Assembly (NCBI GenBank): GCA_900318885.1
Contig: ONMN01000021.1
Coordinates: 1-60,659, forward strand
DNA length: 60,659 bases
Source of the DNA: an uncultured Prevotellaceae bacterium
Lineage (GTDB): Bacteria > Bacteroidota > Bacteroidia > Bacteroidales > Bacteroidaceae
Direction: 5' to 3'
The notes under the pieces were generated by a model, which was given only the letters and a program-made list of their open reading frames with translations, searched no databases and was not told where the DNA came from. This document shows, in pieces, positions 16,687 through 25,890 of this stretch (its first letter is position 1; every line of letters starts with the position of its first letter). Made by a program: the position numbers and the translations under genes.

Positions 16687-18453
16687 ATGATTATGAAACT
16701 CAATATATTAAAATATAGTATGTTCGCGGTGGTTCTCTCGTTAGGGCTGACCTCCTGCGACGATTTCCTTGACAAACCAACAGAAGACAGGTACAACGAG
16801 ACGAACTATTACCAGACTGATGCTCAGTGTATAGCTGGTGTAGGATATTTGTACAGCTCACCTTGGCACGACCTGCTGCGTGGTTACTTCATGATTGGCG
16901 AGATGCTTGCCGGAAACCTTTTTGCAAGCAACAACGCATACGTAGGCTTCACTGTCAACGGTTCCGACCAGTATCTGAAGCTGGCTTCTGCTTCTATGTG
17001 GTCAGTCATTGCCCACGCCAACACCGTGTATAACAGTATCAAGAGTGCTCCTGCCAGTGTGTCGGATGCCGCTCGCAACACCAGCATGGGTGAGTGTCTG
17101 GTTTGGAAGGCCATGGCTTACTTCTATCTTGTACGCACCTTCGGCGAAGTTCCCATCATTCACGATAATGCAGCATCACTTGCTGCCGGCGACTACAACT
17201 CCGTTCAGAAGGTGAAGATAGCTGACGTCTACGACTATATCATCCTGACGCTTGACAAGGCTCGCACCCTGCTGCCCAAGAAGAATTCGACAGGACGCAT
17301 CGACTACTATGGCGCCACTGGTCTGCTTGCCAAGGTGTACTTGAACAGGGCAGGTGTGACAGGTTCGCTGAATGCTGAGGATATGGCCAAGGCAGCCCAG
17401 TATGCTAGGGAAGTCATCAATGATTCTGGCCGTAAACTCATGGACAACTACGAGGATGTTTTCCGTCTGCAGAACAACACTTGCGAAGAGAGCCTCATTG
17501 CCTGGCGCTGGACTGCCAATGGTAACGTATGGACTGCTCAGAACTATCTGCAGTGCGACTTGGGCATGCAGGGCTTCGATGAGTTTGGCGACACCTGGGG
17601 TGACTGGACTTGTCCTTCTGTTGACCTTCAGGAAGCCTTTGGTATCAAACTTTTGGAGCAGCAGCCCGATGCATGGATCAACAATGTGGATACCCGTCTG
17701 AGGGGAACCATGATGCTGCCGGGATTCTTCTATCCCTACTTCTGGCAGGACAAGGGTGGTTTTGACTATTTAAAATTCATTTTCGATACCGACTACAACG
17801 CAGGAGCCGGTGAACAGAAATCGCCGACAGGATCCAACTGTGTGAAGCACCTCTATGGTGACGCATACGATCACGTGGCAGGCATTGGACATTCCGCTGC
17901 TTACATGTACAACAGTTTGGCAACCCACCTGCTCCGCCTGTCGGATGTGTACCTCATTTATGCTGAGGCCATGACTGGCACATCAGGAAAGACTACCGAT
18001 GCCAGTGCCATTGATGCCTTCTATGCCGTTCGCCACCGCGCCATCAAAAACTACGAGCGTCCTGAATACATCTCTTGGAACGACATTTGGAAGGAGCGCC
18101 GTTTGGAGTTTGCCTTCGAGGGTGACCGCTGGTATGACTATGTACGCGTCAGCTACTACAACCCTGATTTCTGCATCAAAGATCTGGAGAACCAGAAACG
18201 TAACCAGTTCTGGAACCTTGCTGGTTTGTACAAGACCTATTACGAAACAGGTAGCTGGACAATAACCAATCAGGGCTACGACGAGAATACGTCAGCTCCT
18301 AACGTCATGATGCTCATGAAGAAGAATGTCGATACAGGTAAGTACATGTTCTTGTTGCCCTTCCCCACAGAGGATGTCACCACCAATCCAAACATGGCTA
18401 CTAGCGTGGACGGTGTGCATGTCGACGTGTTTTCAACCTATAGTTATGACTAA
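16687..18453 (+). CDS. SusD-family outer-membrane glycan-binding lipoprotein
   Basis: The 588-residue lipoprotein has its acylated cysteine in SLGLTSCDDFLDKPTED, followed by the YYQTDAQ segment and TPR-like helices typical of RagB/SusD. The C-terminal part has the usual DVYLIYAEAM, YAVRHRA and WKERRLEFAFEGDRWYD motifs. It sits on the cell surface, closes the SusC barrel and binds the incoming glycan. Two in-frame ATGs (16687, 16693) are possible; the second would give MKLNILKYS. Confidence 0.95.
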   Translation: MIMKLNILKYSMFAVVLSLGLTSCDDFLDKPTEDRYNETNYYQTDAQCIAGVGYLYSSPWHDLLRGYFMIGEMLAGNLFASNNAYVGFTVNGSDQYLKLASASMWSVIAHANTVYNSIKSAPASVSDAARNTSMGECLVWKAMAYFYLVRTFGEVPIIHDNAASLAAGDYNSVQKVKIADVYDYIILTLDKARTLLPKKNSTGRIDYYGATGLLAKVYLNRAGVTGSLNAEDMAKAAQYAREVINDSGRKLMDNYEDVFRLQNNTCEESLIAWRWTANGNVWTAQNYLQCDLGMQGFDEFGDTWGDWTCPSVDLQEAFGIKLLEQQPDAWINNVDTRLRGTMMLPGFFYPYFWQDKGGFDYLKFIFDTDYNAGAGEQKSPTGSNCVKHLYGDAYDHVAGIGHSAAYMYNSLATHLLRLSDVYLIYAEAMTGTSGKTTDASAIDAFYAVRHRAIKNYERPEYISWNDIWKERRLEFAFEGDRWYDYVRVSYYNPDFCIKDLENQKRNQFWNLAGLYKTYYETGSWTITNQGYDENTSAPNVMMLMKKNVDTGKYMFLLPFPTEDVTTNPNMATSVDGVHVDVFSTYSYD

Positions 18454-18474
18454 TCAAATAAGATTTCCTAAATT

Positions 18475-19863
18475 ATGAAAATAGCAAAATATAACAAAGG
18501 CTTTATCCTCGCACTTGCTGTTACGGCAGGACTGATGCTCACGTCATGCAAGGATCAGCCTGACAAATACGAAGTAGCGGACGGTATTCCGACTATTAAC
18601 TACATACGCTGCCTGTCTACGGAAATCGTTGGAAACAATGATGATCCTGACACGCATTACACTAATGGCGAGCTGGTTACTAGCGCTTCGCCTCAGTCTC
18701 TATTGTGTCTTGTGGGTGAGAACCTACGTAGCGTCTATGAGATGTACTTCAACGACCAGAAGGCTATTCTCAACTCCAGCTACATCACCGACAAGACCCT
18801 GATTGTGGCTGTTCCGAAAAGCATTCCTCAGGAAGTGTCTGACAAGATTTACATGATTACCCAAAATCATGATACAATAACCTACGACTTCAGCGTTGTT
18901 ATTCCCGGACCTTCTGTGGTCTCCATGTCAAGTGAGTATGCTGCTGCAGGAACTAAGGCATCACTCTATGGAAACTATTTCATTGACGATCCCAATGTTC
19001 CTCTCACTGTGACATTCCCCAACGGAAAGGTTGTTGAAGACATAACAATCAATGACAGCTATAGTGAAATTACCTTCACCGTTCCTGAGTGCGACATCTC
19101 TGGTCCTATTACCATTAGCAACATCTATGGTACAACGACCACGGCATTCTACTATAAGGACACCCGCGGCATGTTGTTCGACTTCGATACGCCGAACCCC
19201 GTAACAGGTGCAGTCTTAGGCAACCACGGTTGGCACGCCCGTGATATCCTGACCGACGAGACCTCACTCTCTGGCAATTTCATGCAGTTGGGTGATGCTG
19301 AAACAACATTAAGCGAAGACGCTGGATGGAACGACTCTAAGTTCTCATTTGAGTACTGGCCAGGCAACTGGCAGGATCCCGAGGATTATCAGGGCGATGG
19401 TGTCCGTCTGACCAGTCTTGCTGACTTCTCGAAGTGGGAGAACATGGCTATTAAGTTTGAGATGTACATCCCGTCCAGCAATCCTTGGATGTCGGGTGCC
19501 ATGCAGATCATCGTCGGCGGTGTCGATAAAGTCTCGCAAGGCAATGCCGGTGTCAAGGATATCTACGGCAACACGCTGGGTGGCTGTAACAACACCTACT
19601 TCAACAACGACGAGTTGCCTCGTGCGCTCTATCGTCCTTGGACTTCCTCGGGTTCGTTCGACACTGGTGACCAGTGGATTACCGTGACTATCCCCATCAA
19701 GTCGTCGTTCACCTATGGTTTCTCTGGCGCAGTTGCTTCTGGTTCGCTGAAAGCCGACGACTTCTCTAGTCTGCTTATCTTCGTAGTAGGCGGTGGTGTT
19801 AATGGTACAGAATGTAATCCTATCATCAAAATTGATAACATCCGTGCCGTTCCTTATAATTAA
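18475..19863 (+). CDS. Surface glycan-binding lipoprotein (SGBP, IPT/TIG domains plus C-terminal binding domain)
   Basis: The 462-residue lipoprotein (cysteine in GLMLTSCKDQPD) has two IPT/TIG-like immunoglobulin domains in the first 220 residues. A C-terminal beta-sandwich from about residue 225 (GMLFDFDTP, HGWHARD, DGVRLTSL, IKFEMYIPSSNPW) resembles the xyloglucan-binding domain of SusE/SGBP-B-like proteins. It follows susD directly, in the usual SGBP position. It probably binds mannan at the surface; conserved tryptophans in the C-terminal domain are likely sugar contacts. Confidence 0.8.
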   Translation: MKIAKYNKGFILALAVTAGLMLTSCKDQPDKYEVADGIPTINYIRCLSTEIVGNNDDPDTHYTNGELVTSASPQSLLCLVGENLRSVYEMYFNDQKAILNSSYITDKTLIVAVPKSIPQEVSDKIYMITQNHDTITYDFSVVIPGPSVVSMSSEYAAAGTKASLYGNYFIDDPNVPLTVTFPNGKVVEDITINDSYSEITFTVPECDISGPITISNIYGTTTTAFYYKDTRGMLFDFDTPNPVTGAVLGNHGWHARDILTDETSLSGNFMQLGDAETTLSEDAGWNDSKFSFEYWPGNWQDPEDYQGDGVRLTSLADFSKWENMAIKFEMYIPSSNPWMSGAMQIIVGGVDKVSQGNAGVKDIYGNTLGGCNNTYFNNDELPRALYRPWTSSGSFDTGDQWITVTIPIKSSFTYGFSGAVASGSLKADDFSSLLIFVVGGGVNGTECNPIIKIDNIRAVPYN

Positions 19864-19881
19864 TTCTAAAACCGATTCAAT

Positions 19882-22323
19882 ATGAAAAGTATCAAAAATA
19901 TATTTGCCCTGTTGGTGATGGCCCTCGTCGGGCTGTCGCTGACAGCGTGCAGCAACGACGACTTGGATACCAACCAGTATAAGGGTGGTTTCAGTCTGAA
20001 CGCATACGGTCCCAATCCCGTCATGCGTGGCGGTACACTGCGCTTCGTGGGTAGCAACCTCGACCAGGTTGCCAGCATCCAGATTCCAGGTGTTGCAGCC
20101 ATCACTAATTATGAAATAGTAAAGTCTGGTGTTCCCAGCGAGATTCGCGTGGTTGTTCCCAAGGATGGTCCTACTGAAGGATATATCACCCTGACGTCCA
20201 AGACCAACGAGACCATCCAGACAGTGAGTGAGCTCACCTATACCGAGCCTATCGAATTCGAGAGCTTCTCGCCTGCATCAGTAATGCCTGGCGACATTGT
20301 CACCATCAAGGGCGACTACCTCAACCTCATCTATTCGCTGGCATTTGCCGACGAGGTGATTATCAGCGAGGCAGACTTCGTCAAACACGACCGATATACT
20401 ATTGAGGTACGCGTTCCTGAGGAGGCTAAGACCGGTAAGATTGAGCTGTACACTGCCGACCTCACCGTATCGTCCGATGAAGAGCTCGACTATCAGATCA
20501 TCGCTTCCGATAAGGCCATCGAAATCGGTACTCCGAGCGTTACCAGCATTACCGGCCGTAACACCGCAGAGGCTCTTGGCAACATCACTGCCAAGGCTGG
20601 CGAGGATATCAAGATTGCCGGTACCTACTTCAACATGGTTGCTGACGTCACCATTGGCGGTGTCAGTGCTACCGACATGAAGATTGCCAACGACGGTACG
20701 GGCATCGTCTTCACGCTGCCTGCTGAGGCTCCCGACGGCGACATCATCATCGTCTGCAAGTCGGGCGTAGAGGTACCTGTCGGTACGCTGACCACCGTGA
20801 AGCCTACCAACTGCGTAGCTACTCCGAAACCCGTGAAGGCCGGTCAGACGCTGACCGTCAACGGTAACGACATGGATCTTGTCATCGACATCGTCTTTGC
20901 CGATGCCGCTGGTGAATTCGTGCTTACCAACAACCAGAACATCATCAACACCAAGGAAGCTTATGCCGTCACCGTTCCTGCGGAAGCCATTGAGGGCACC
21001 CTCAAGCTGGCGATGGCCAACGGCGAACTCATTGACGTTGACTTCACGCTGGTGAAGCCCACTGTCACAGGCTACGACGTAAATCCTGTCAGTGCCGGTG
21101 GTAAGCTTACCATCAAGGGTACCGACCTCGACCTCGTGAAGACCGTCCAGTTCGGCGAAGGCTCTGACATCGTTGAGGTTGAAGGTACTGCAACTGCTAT
21201 CACCTTAACTGTTCCGATGAATGCCACTTCAGGTGTTCCGACCCTGACACTGGCTAATGGCACGAAAGTGGAGAATGTTCCTTCCATCACCGTCAACGAG
21301 GCTGTATTCTGCTACTTTACAGAACTGCCTGCTGAAGATGCTGAGATGAAGGCTGGCGAGTCATTCATGCTGCCTGTTGCCAATGGCGACAAGCTCACAG
21401 GTGTTGAGATTAATGGTGAGACATGCCAATATGTACTGTCTGGCGGCACCAACCTCATCGTCTCCATTCCTACCACTGCCAAGAAGGGCTCAAACGTTCG
21501 CCTGATTTCTTCTAACGGTGAGATTACTTATACCTTCGACTTTATTCCTAACACCGAGGTGACTACTGTACTGTGGACTGGTACAGCAGTTGTTGACGAT
21601 TGGAAAGAACAGCCTTATGTACTCTCCGATGGTGGTCAGGAACTGAAGGACGCTGGTGTTGCCGTTGGCGACATCATTACCTTCCACCTTGTTCCGACAG
21701 CTGCCGACTGGAAGATTCAGTTTGTTGAAGGTCACTGGGGCCCCACCTACGCAAGCATTTGCAGTATTGGCAACGATACCGAGGGTGGCAAGTTCACTGA
21801 ATACGACCTTGATGCCAACAAGGGTTACTACAGTCTTGAAGTGACTCAGGAAATGCTCGACGCTGCCTTTGTTCAGCAGTGGTGGGGCGGTGTCTTCGTG
21901 CTCAATGGCGACAACCTTATTGTTGACAAGATCACTACCACCCATTACAACAGCCTCGAGACTACCGTATGGACTGGTGAAGCCGTGGCCGACGACTGGG
22001 GTGGCCAGCCTTATATCCTCAGCGACGGTGGTACAGAGCTGCTCGCTGCAGGCATGAAGGTCGGCTCGCTCATCCGCATCTACATCACAGCTACCGATGC
22101 TTCTTGGAACTGCCAGCTGGTCGATGGCCACTGGAGTCCCAACACTCCGTTCCCAGGTTGCGACTTCAACAACGGAAACTGGGATCTGGCAGAACACGGA
22201 GGTGCACTTGAACTGCAAGTAACCGATTACGTTTACGAACACATCACCTCAACCCAGGGCTGGGGCGGTTCGTTCCTCCTTAATGGCGACAATGTTATCT
22301 GCACTAAAGTTACTGTTGAATAA
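19882..22323 (+). CDS. Large IPT/TIG-repeat surface lipoprotein with two tandem C-terminal modules
   Basis: The 813-residue lipoprotein (cysteine in LSLTACSNDD) is a string of IPT/TIG domains over residues about 40-555. Two homologous modules of about 130 residues follow (starting near residues 556 and 692). Each opens with TTVxWTGxAVxDDW, then QPYxLSDGG, and ends WWGGVFVLNGDN or GWGGSFLLNGDN. The paired aromatic-rich modules look like a duplicated carbohydrate-binding module, presumably for mannan or glucomannan. A stalk of Ig domains would lift them above the capsule. No catalytic motif is visible. Confidence 0.75.
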   Translation: MKSIKNIFALLVMALVGLSLTACSNDDLDTNQYKGGFSLNAYGPNPVMRGGTLRFVGSNLDQVASIQIPGVAAITNYEIVKSGVPSEIRVVVPKDGPTEGYITLTSKTNETIQTVSELTYTEPIEFESFSPASVMPGDIVTIKGDYLNLIYSLAFADEVIISEADFVKHDRYTIEVRVPEEAKTGKIELYTADLTVSSDEELDYQIIASDKAIEIGTPSVTSITGRNTAEALGNITAKAGEDIKIAGTYFNMVADVTIGGVSATDMKIANDGTGIVFTLPAEAPDGDIIIVCKSGVEVPVGTLTTVKPTNCVATPKPVKAGQTLTVNGNDMDLVIDIVFADAAGEFVLTNNQNIINTKEAYAVTVPAEAIEGTLKLAMANGELIDVDFTLVKPTVTGYDVNPVSAGGKLTIKGTDLDLVKTVQFGEGSDIVEVEGTATAITLTVPMNATSGVPTLTLANGTKVENVPSITVNEAVFCYFTELPAEDAEMKAGESFMLPVANGDKLTGVEINGETCQYVLSGGTNLIVSIPTTAKKGSNVRLISSNGEITYTFDFIPNTEVTTVLWTGTAVVDDWKEQPYVLSDGGQELKDAGVAVGDIITFHLVPTAADWKIQFVEGHWGPTYASICSIGNDTEGGKFTEYDLDANKGYYSLEVTQEMLDAAFVQQWWGGVFVLNGDNLIVDKITTTHYNSLETTVWTGEAVADDWGGQPYILSDGGTELLAAGMKVGSLIRIYITATDASWNCQLVDGHWSPNTPFPGCDFNNGNWDLAEHGGALELQVTDYVYEHITSTQGWGGSFLLNGDNVICTKVTVE

Positions 22324-22341
22324 TCAAACACGATAAGCAAT

Positions 22342-23871
22342 ATGAAACTAAAGAATATTTTCAAGACATTACCGTTAGCAGCTGTGGCACTCGTTGCCAC
22401 AGCCTGCCAGGACACGGATGCACAATACACCATTACCGAGGTCGACGCGCCTGTGTTCACTGAGGTCGTTCCCTCCGTGACAGATGACCTGCTGCTCTTT
22501 GGCGAAAAGACCATCAAGGTAGTTTTCGACAAGAACATCGGCTTTGCCACCAAGAACACCTCGCTCATCACGCTCAATGGCGTGCCAGTGAAGAGTGCCG
22601 CCGTCTATGGCGCTGATAAGGCACTTACCATCGTTGCCGACGTCAGCTTCGACAGAAAGCAGACGCTGCACATCCCCGCAGGGCTCATCGTCGGTCCACA
22701 GCATAAGACCAACGCGCAGGACATCGACCTCACGTGGGAAGCCAAGCCGCTGCCCGACAACGTAGCCGGACAGATGACCCGCCAGTTAGGGTGGGGCTGG
22801 AATCTCGGTAACCACTTCGACACTAGCGACACGCAGTGGGGCTACTGGGACGGCGTTGCAACCATCACCGATGCACCCTTCCGTACGCTCGCCGCTGCCG
22901 GTGCCAAGACTGTGCGTATTCCCGTTACATGGACTAACCACATGAATGCCACGAACGTCATCAATGCAAACTACCTCGCTGAGGTGGCTGGTGCTGTCGA
23001 CAAGGCCCTCGCTGCAGGACTCAACGTCATCCTCAACACCCACCACGACTCCTTCGAGACCGACCTGGGCAATGCCGCCTCCAACGCCGAAGTAGCCCAG
23101 AAGGACTCAGCACTCATCTCCTTCCTGTGGAGACAGGTGGCCACCTATTTCGCCGACTACAGCGACAACCTCATCTTCGAGGTCTTCAACGAGATTCATG
23201 CTGGCGACAACTGGGGGGCTGGTTCCGATGCTGAAAACGAGCTGCTTAACAAGTGGAACCAGTATGCCGTCGACGCTATCCGTGCCACTGGTGGTAAAAA
23301 CGCCAATCGCTGGATTGCTGTCGCAGGCTATGCTGCCAACATCGACCAGACCATCTCGAAACTCCACATTCCCACCGACGACGCCAACCGTATCATCGTC
23401 GCTGCCCACTGCTACGACCCCTACAACTTCTGTCTCGCACCTGTAGCATCTGGTACCGACAGCTGGGGTCACAACGCCAATCCGTTGACATCCGTAGCAG
23501 GCGCCAACGAGGAATACGTCATCGCCCAGCTATACAAGCTCCGCAGGGCATACATCGACAAGGGCATCCCCTGTTACCTCGGTGAGTATGGCTGCGTATG
23601 GCAGACCACTGAAAGTGCCAACGCCTTCCGCAAGTATTACCTCGAGTTCTTCTGCCGCGCTGCCTATCTGGCCGGTATTCCCATGTTCGTATGGGACAAC
23701 AACTCGAAGGATGCTGGCGACGAGGCCAACGGATATATCGACCATGCTAGCGGTGCTTGGTTGAACGACAGCGAGACCGTCGTACCTATGATGATCCGTG
23801 CCTGCACCGATACCGATGAGAGCTACTGGTTCCCCACAATCTGGGATCATTCCCCCGTTCCTGTTGATTAA
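22342..23871 (+). CDS. GH5 endo-glycanase (mannanase or glucanase), surface lipoprotein
   Basis: The 509-residue lipoprotein (cysteine in VALVATACQD) has an N-terminal Ig-like domain (about residues 30-135) and a GH5 catalytic domain. Visible landmarks are WNLGNHFD, the TVRIPVTW strand, NTHHD, the acid/base glutamate in FEVFNEIH, and the nucleophile glutamate in YLGEYGC. It resembles the GH5_4/GH5_2-like endoglucanases as well as some mannanases, so the substrate (glucomannan backbone or mannan) is inferred from context. It lies 18 bp after the SGBP gene and 3 bp before the second GH26. Confidence 0.87.
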   Translation: MKLKNIFKTLPLAAVALVATACQDTDAQYTITEVDAPVFTEVVPSVTDDLLLFGEKTIKVVFDKNIGFATKNTSLITLNGVPVKSAAVYGADKALTIVADVSFDRKQTLHIPAGLIVGPQHKTNAQDIDLTWEAKPLPDNVAGQMTRQLGWGWNLGNHFDTSDTQWGYWDGVATITDAPFRTLAAAGAKTVRIPVTWTNHMNATNVINANYLAEVAGAVDKALAAGLNVILNTHHDSFETDLGNAASNAEVAQKDSALISFLWRQVATYFADYSDNLIFEVFNEIHAGDNWGAGSDAENELLNKWNQYAVDAIRATGGKNANRWIAVAGYAANIDQTISKLHIPTDDANRIIVAAHCYDPYNFCLAPVASGTDSWGHNANPLTSVAGANEEYVIAQLYKLRRAYIDKGIPCYLGEYGCVWQTTESANAFRKYYLEFFCRAAYLAGIPMFVWDNNSKDAGDEANGYIDHASGAWLNDSETVVPMMIRACTDTDESYWFPTIWDHSPVPVD

Positions 23872-23874
23872 CGT

Positions 23875-25059
23875 ATGAAGAAAAATCTCTTTATAATTGC
23901 CGCCGCACTGGTTCTTGCCTCGTGCGGCGGCAATCATCAGAAAGCTGACGATCCGCTGGCTGACAGCGGACGCACCCAGCGCACAGAAAACCTGTTGCAC
24001 AATCTCCGTGCACTGGGCGACTCTGCCGTCTATCTCTTCGGACATCACGACGCCACCGTCTATGGCATCGGGTGGCAGGCCGACTACACAGCCGACTCCA
24101 CCGTCCATCAGCGCTCCGACGTCCATAGCGTCTGCAACGACCATCCCGCCGTCCTCAGCTTCGACCTCGGACACATCGAGCTCGGCGACTCCCTCAACCT
24201 CGATGGTGTACCCTTCCACCGCATCCGACAGGAGGCCATCGCCCACTACGACCGTGGCGGCATGGTCACCCTCAGCTGGCACCTCGACAATCCCCTCAGC
24301 GGTGGCACTGCCTGGGTGGCCGACTCCCTCAAGGCCGAGGAAACACACACCGTGTCCGCCGTTTTGGACGGTGGTTCCAAACACGAGTTGTTCCTCACCT
24401 GGCTCGACCGCGTAGCCAATTTCCTCAATTCGCTGGAGACACCCTATGGCGTCCGCGTACCCGTCCTCTTCCGACCCTGGCACGAGCATACAGGCTCCTG
24501 GTTCTGGTGGGGACAGGACCATTGCACCGCCGAACAGTACAAAGCCCTCTGGCGGCTCACTGTCAACCGTCTCCGTGAGCGTGGCGTCGTCAATGCCCTC
24601 TACGCCTACTCCCCAGGCACCGAGGCTGACGGCGACGAAGCACGCTATCTGGAACGTTATCCCGGCGACGACGTCATCGACCTCATGGGACTCGACTGTT
24701 ACTGCTGGGCGCCCGATGCCGATACCCTCCGCATTGCCGACTATGCCGCACAATTGGACAAGAACCTCGCCATGGTCTGTGCCGTTGCCAAGCAACACGG
24801 GAAGGCCGCAGCACTCACCGAGACCGGCTACGAATGCCTGAAGACCCCCGACTGGTGGACCCACACCCTCGCACCCGTCCTCGAGCGTCACCCCGTCAGC
24901 TACGTCCTTGTCTGGCGCAATGCTCATAACCGTCCGAACCACTTCTTCGCCCCTTATCCGGGCCAACAGTCTGCCTCCGACTTCGTCCGGTTCTACAACG
25001 ATCCACGCACCCTTTTCCTCCATGACGTCAACGCCCTATACGCGGAGCGTCCCCGTTAA
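23875..25059 (+). CDS. GH26 beta-mannanase, second copy, lipoprotein
   Basis: The 394-residue lipoprotein (cysteine in ALVLASCGGN) carries the GH26 set: FGHHDATVYG near the N-terminus, the acid/base glutamate in FRPWHEHTGSWFWWG and the nucleophile glutamate in ALTETGY. It is clearly paralogous to the GH26 at 10623-11750 but diverged. Two GH26 enzymes in one locus usually divide the work between endo-cleavage at the surface and mannobiose release in the periplasm. It ends the rightward operon, with a terminator 60 bp downstream. Confidence 0.93.
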   Translation: MKKNLFIIAAALVLASCGGNHQKADDPLADSGRTQRTENLLHNLRALGDSAVYLFGHHDATVYGIGWQADYTADSTVHQRSDVHSVCNDHPAVLSFDLGHIELGDSLNLDGVPFHRIRQEAIAHYDRGGMVTLSWHLDNPLSGGTAWVADSLKAEETHTVSAVLDGGSKHELFLTWLDRVANFLNSLETPYGVRVPVLFRPWHEHTGSWFWWGQDHCTAEQYKALWRLTVNRLRERGVVNALYAYSPGTEADGDEARYLERYPGDDVIDLMGLDCYCWAPDADTLRIADYAAQLDKNLAMVCAVAKQHGKAAALTETGYECLKTPDWWTHTLAPVLERHPVSYVLVWRNAHNRPNHFFAPYPGQQSASDFVRFYNDPRTLFLHDVNALYAERPR

Positions 25060-25390
25060 TCGGGGAAACGCCTTCCACCAGGAGGCGCAAACGCCCAGAA
25101 AAAGACGACATACTAAAGAACAAATCCACGCCATGCAAATTTGACGTGGATTTTTGGTATCGTGCCAGCCACCAGTCCCTCTGGCTATGTAATTTACCTT
25201 TTATGGCACCATGCCGAGTGGTATGTGCAATTTTTGCACTTACCTCTTCTCTAACCAATTCTCCCTCTTTAAATACGTTACTAATAATCTGAGCTTGTGT
25301 CAGCCACACCGTTTCATCCTCCAACCTGACATCAATCTGAGTCTTCCCATCTGGAGTCTGGTAAATAACTATCTTCTGATCTTCCTTCAT
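25028..25390 (-). pseudogene. RhuM-family gene remnant with internal deletion
   Basis: From the ATG at 25390 the frame reads MKEDQKIVIYQTPDGKTQID, then VRLEDETVWLTQAQI. It jumps directly to NVFKEGELVREEVSAKIAHTT and GAIKGK, where intact RhuM proteins carry about 20 more residues between WLTQAQI and the NVFKEGEL segment. After GAIKGK (about 25198) the sequence is unrelated and reads into the 3' end of GH26. The promoter is intact (25429-25460). RhuM proteins occur on genomic islands and with toxin/defence loci; this copy should be non-functional. Confidence 0.75.
25122..25156 (+). terminator. Terminator of the susC operon
   Basis: AAATCCACG and CGTGGATTT form a 9-bp stem followed by TTT. Confidence 0.8.
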
Positions 25391-25428
25391 AACACTCTTG
25401 ATTCGTTTGCATCGCGGCAATCATGCCG

Positions 25429-25460
25429 CAAAGGTACGATTAAGTAAGCAAAAAGCCAAA
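25429..25460 (-). promoter_or_regulatory. Consensus promoter in front of the RhuM remnant
   Basis: On the minus strand TTTG (25457-25460) is followed by a 20-bp spacer and TACCTTTG (25429-25436). Confidence 0.75.
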
Positions 25461-25494
25461 TAAATTTGAGCTTTTTCGAGCGAAAGATTGCGAA

Positions 25495-25524
25495 GCCACA
25501 CTCAGACCTTCAGGTCAGAGAACC
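25495..25524 (-). repeat. Palindromic element, intergenic copy
   Basis: CTC-A-GACCT-TC-AGGTC-A-GAG is a near-perfect palindrome with one A-A mismatch, attached to CCACAC, the beginning of the reverse-complemented tail. The rest of the tail is lost. Confidence 0.7.
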
Positions 25525-25704
25525 TTCGAGCGCAGCTCAAGGTTACTACTTTTCTATCAATAAAGTATGCAAAATCCGAAAAAGTTACACTGCAACGACC
25601 TGGAAAGTTATATACCACTATTTATCATAGCGGCAGTATTAATCATAGCGGTACTGCTAAAGAACTGGATTCACAAGCACAAATAACCTGCCACTCACCT
25701 GTCC
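25525..25704. other. Intergenic stretch without a recognisable gene
   Basis: I see no coding frame of note. A short direct repeat (ATCATAGCGGCAGTATTA / ATCATAGCGGTACTGC) lies around 25625-25657. Confidence 0.5.
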
Positions 25705-25890
25705 CTATGGCATCGAATAATAAACTACACCTGCCTTCTTTAATAGATCCATATAACGCTCTATACTTTTAGTAGGGATATTAGTTCGTTCCCCAATCGC
25801 ATTTGTCCTAAGTCCATGATGCTCATGTAACACGCAAAGGATTGTAACTAACTTAGGCTTTAGTGTCAATGGCACCTGTCCCTTCGTCAC
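25705..25890 (-). pseudogene. Winged-helix fragment, probably C-terminal piece of a regulator or ATPase
   Basis: The 61-residue frame contains LHEHHGLRTNAIGERTNIPTKSIERYMDLLKKAGVV, a helix-turn-helix of the type found at the C-terminus of AlbA/AAA-4-like regulators. It overlaps the 3' end of the Abi pseudogene and has no plausible start of its own, so it looks like a fragment joined by deletion. Confidence 0.45.

Noticed and set aside
23530-25023. 497-residue minus-strand frame opposite GH5/GH26
   Set aside because: Antisense shadow of two conserved glycosidase genes; composition is that of reverse-complemented codons.
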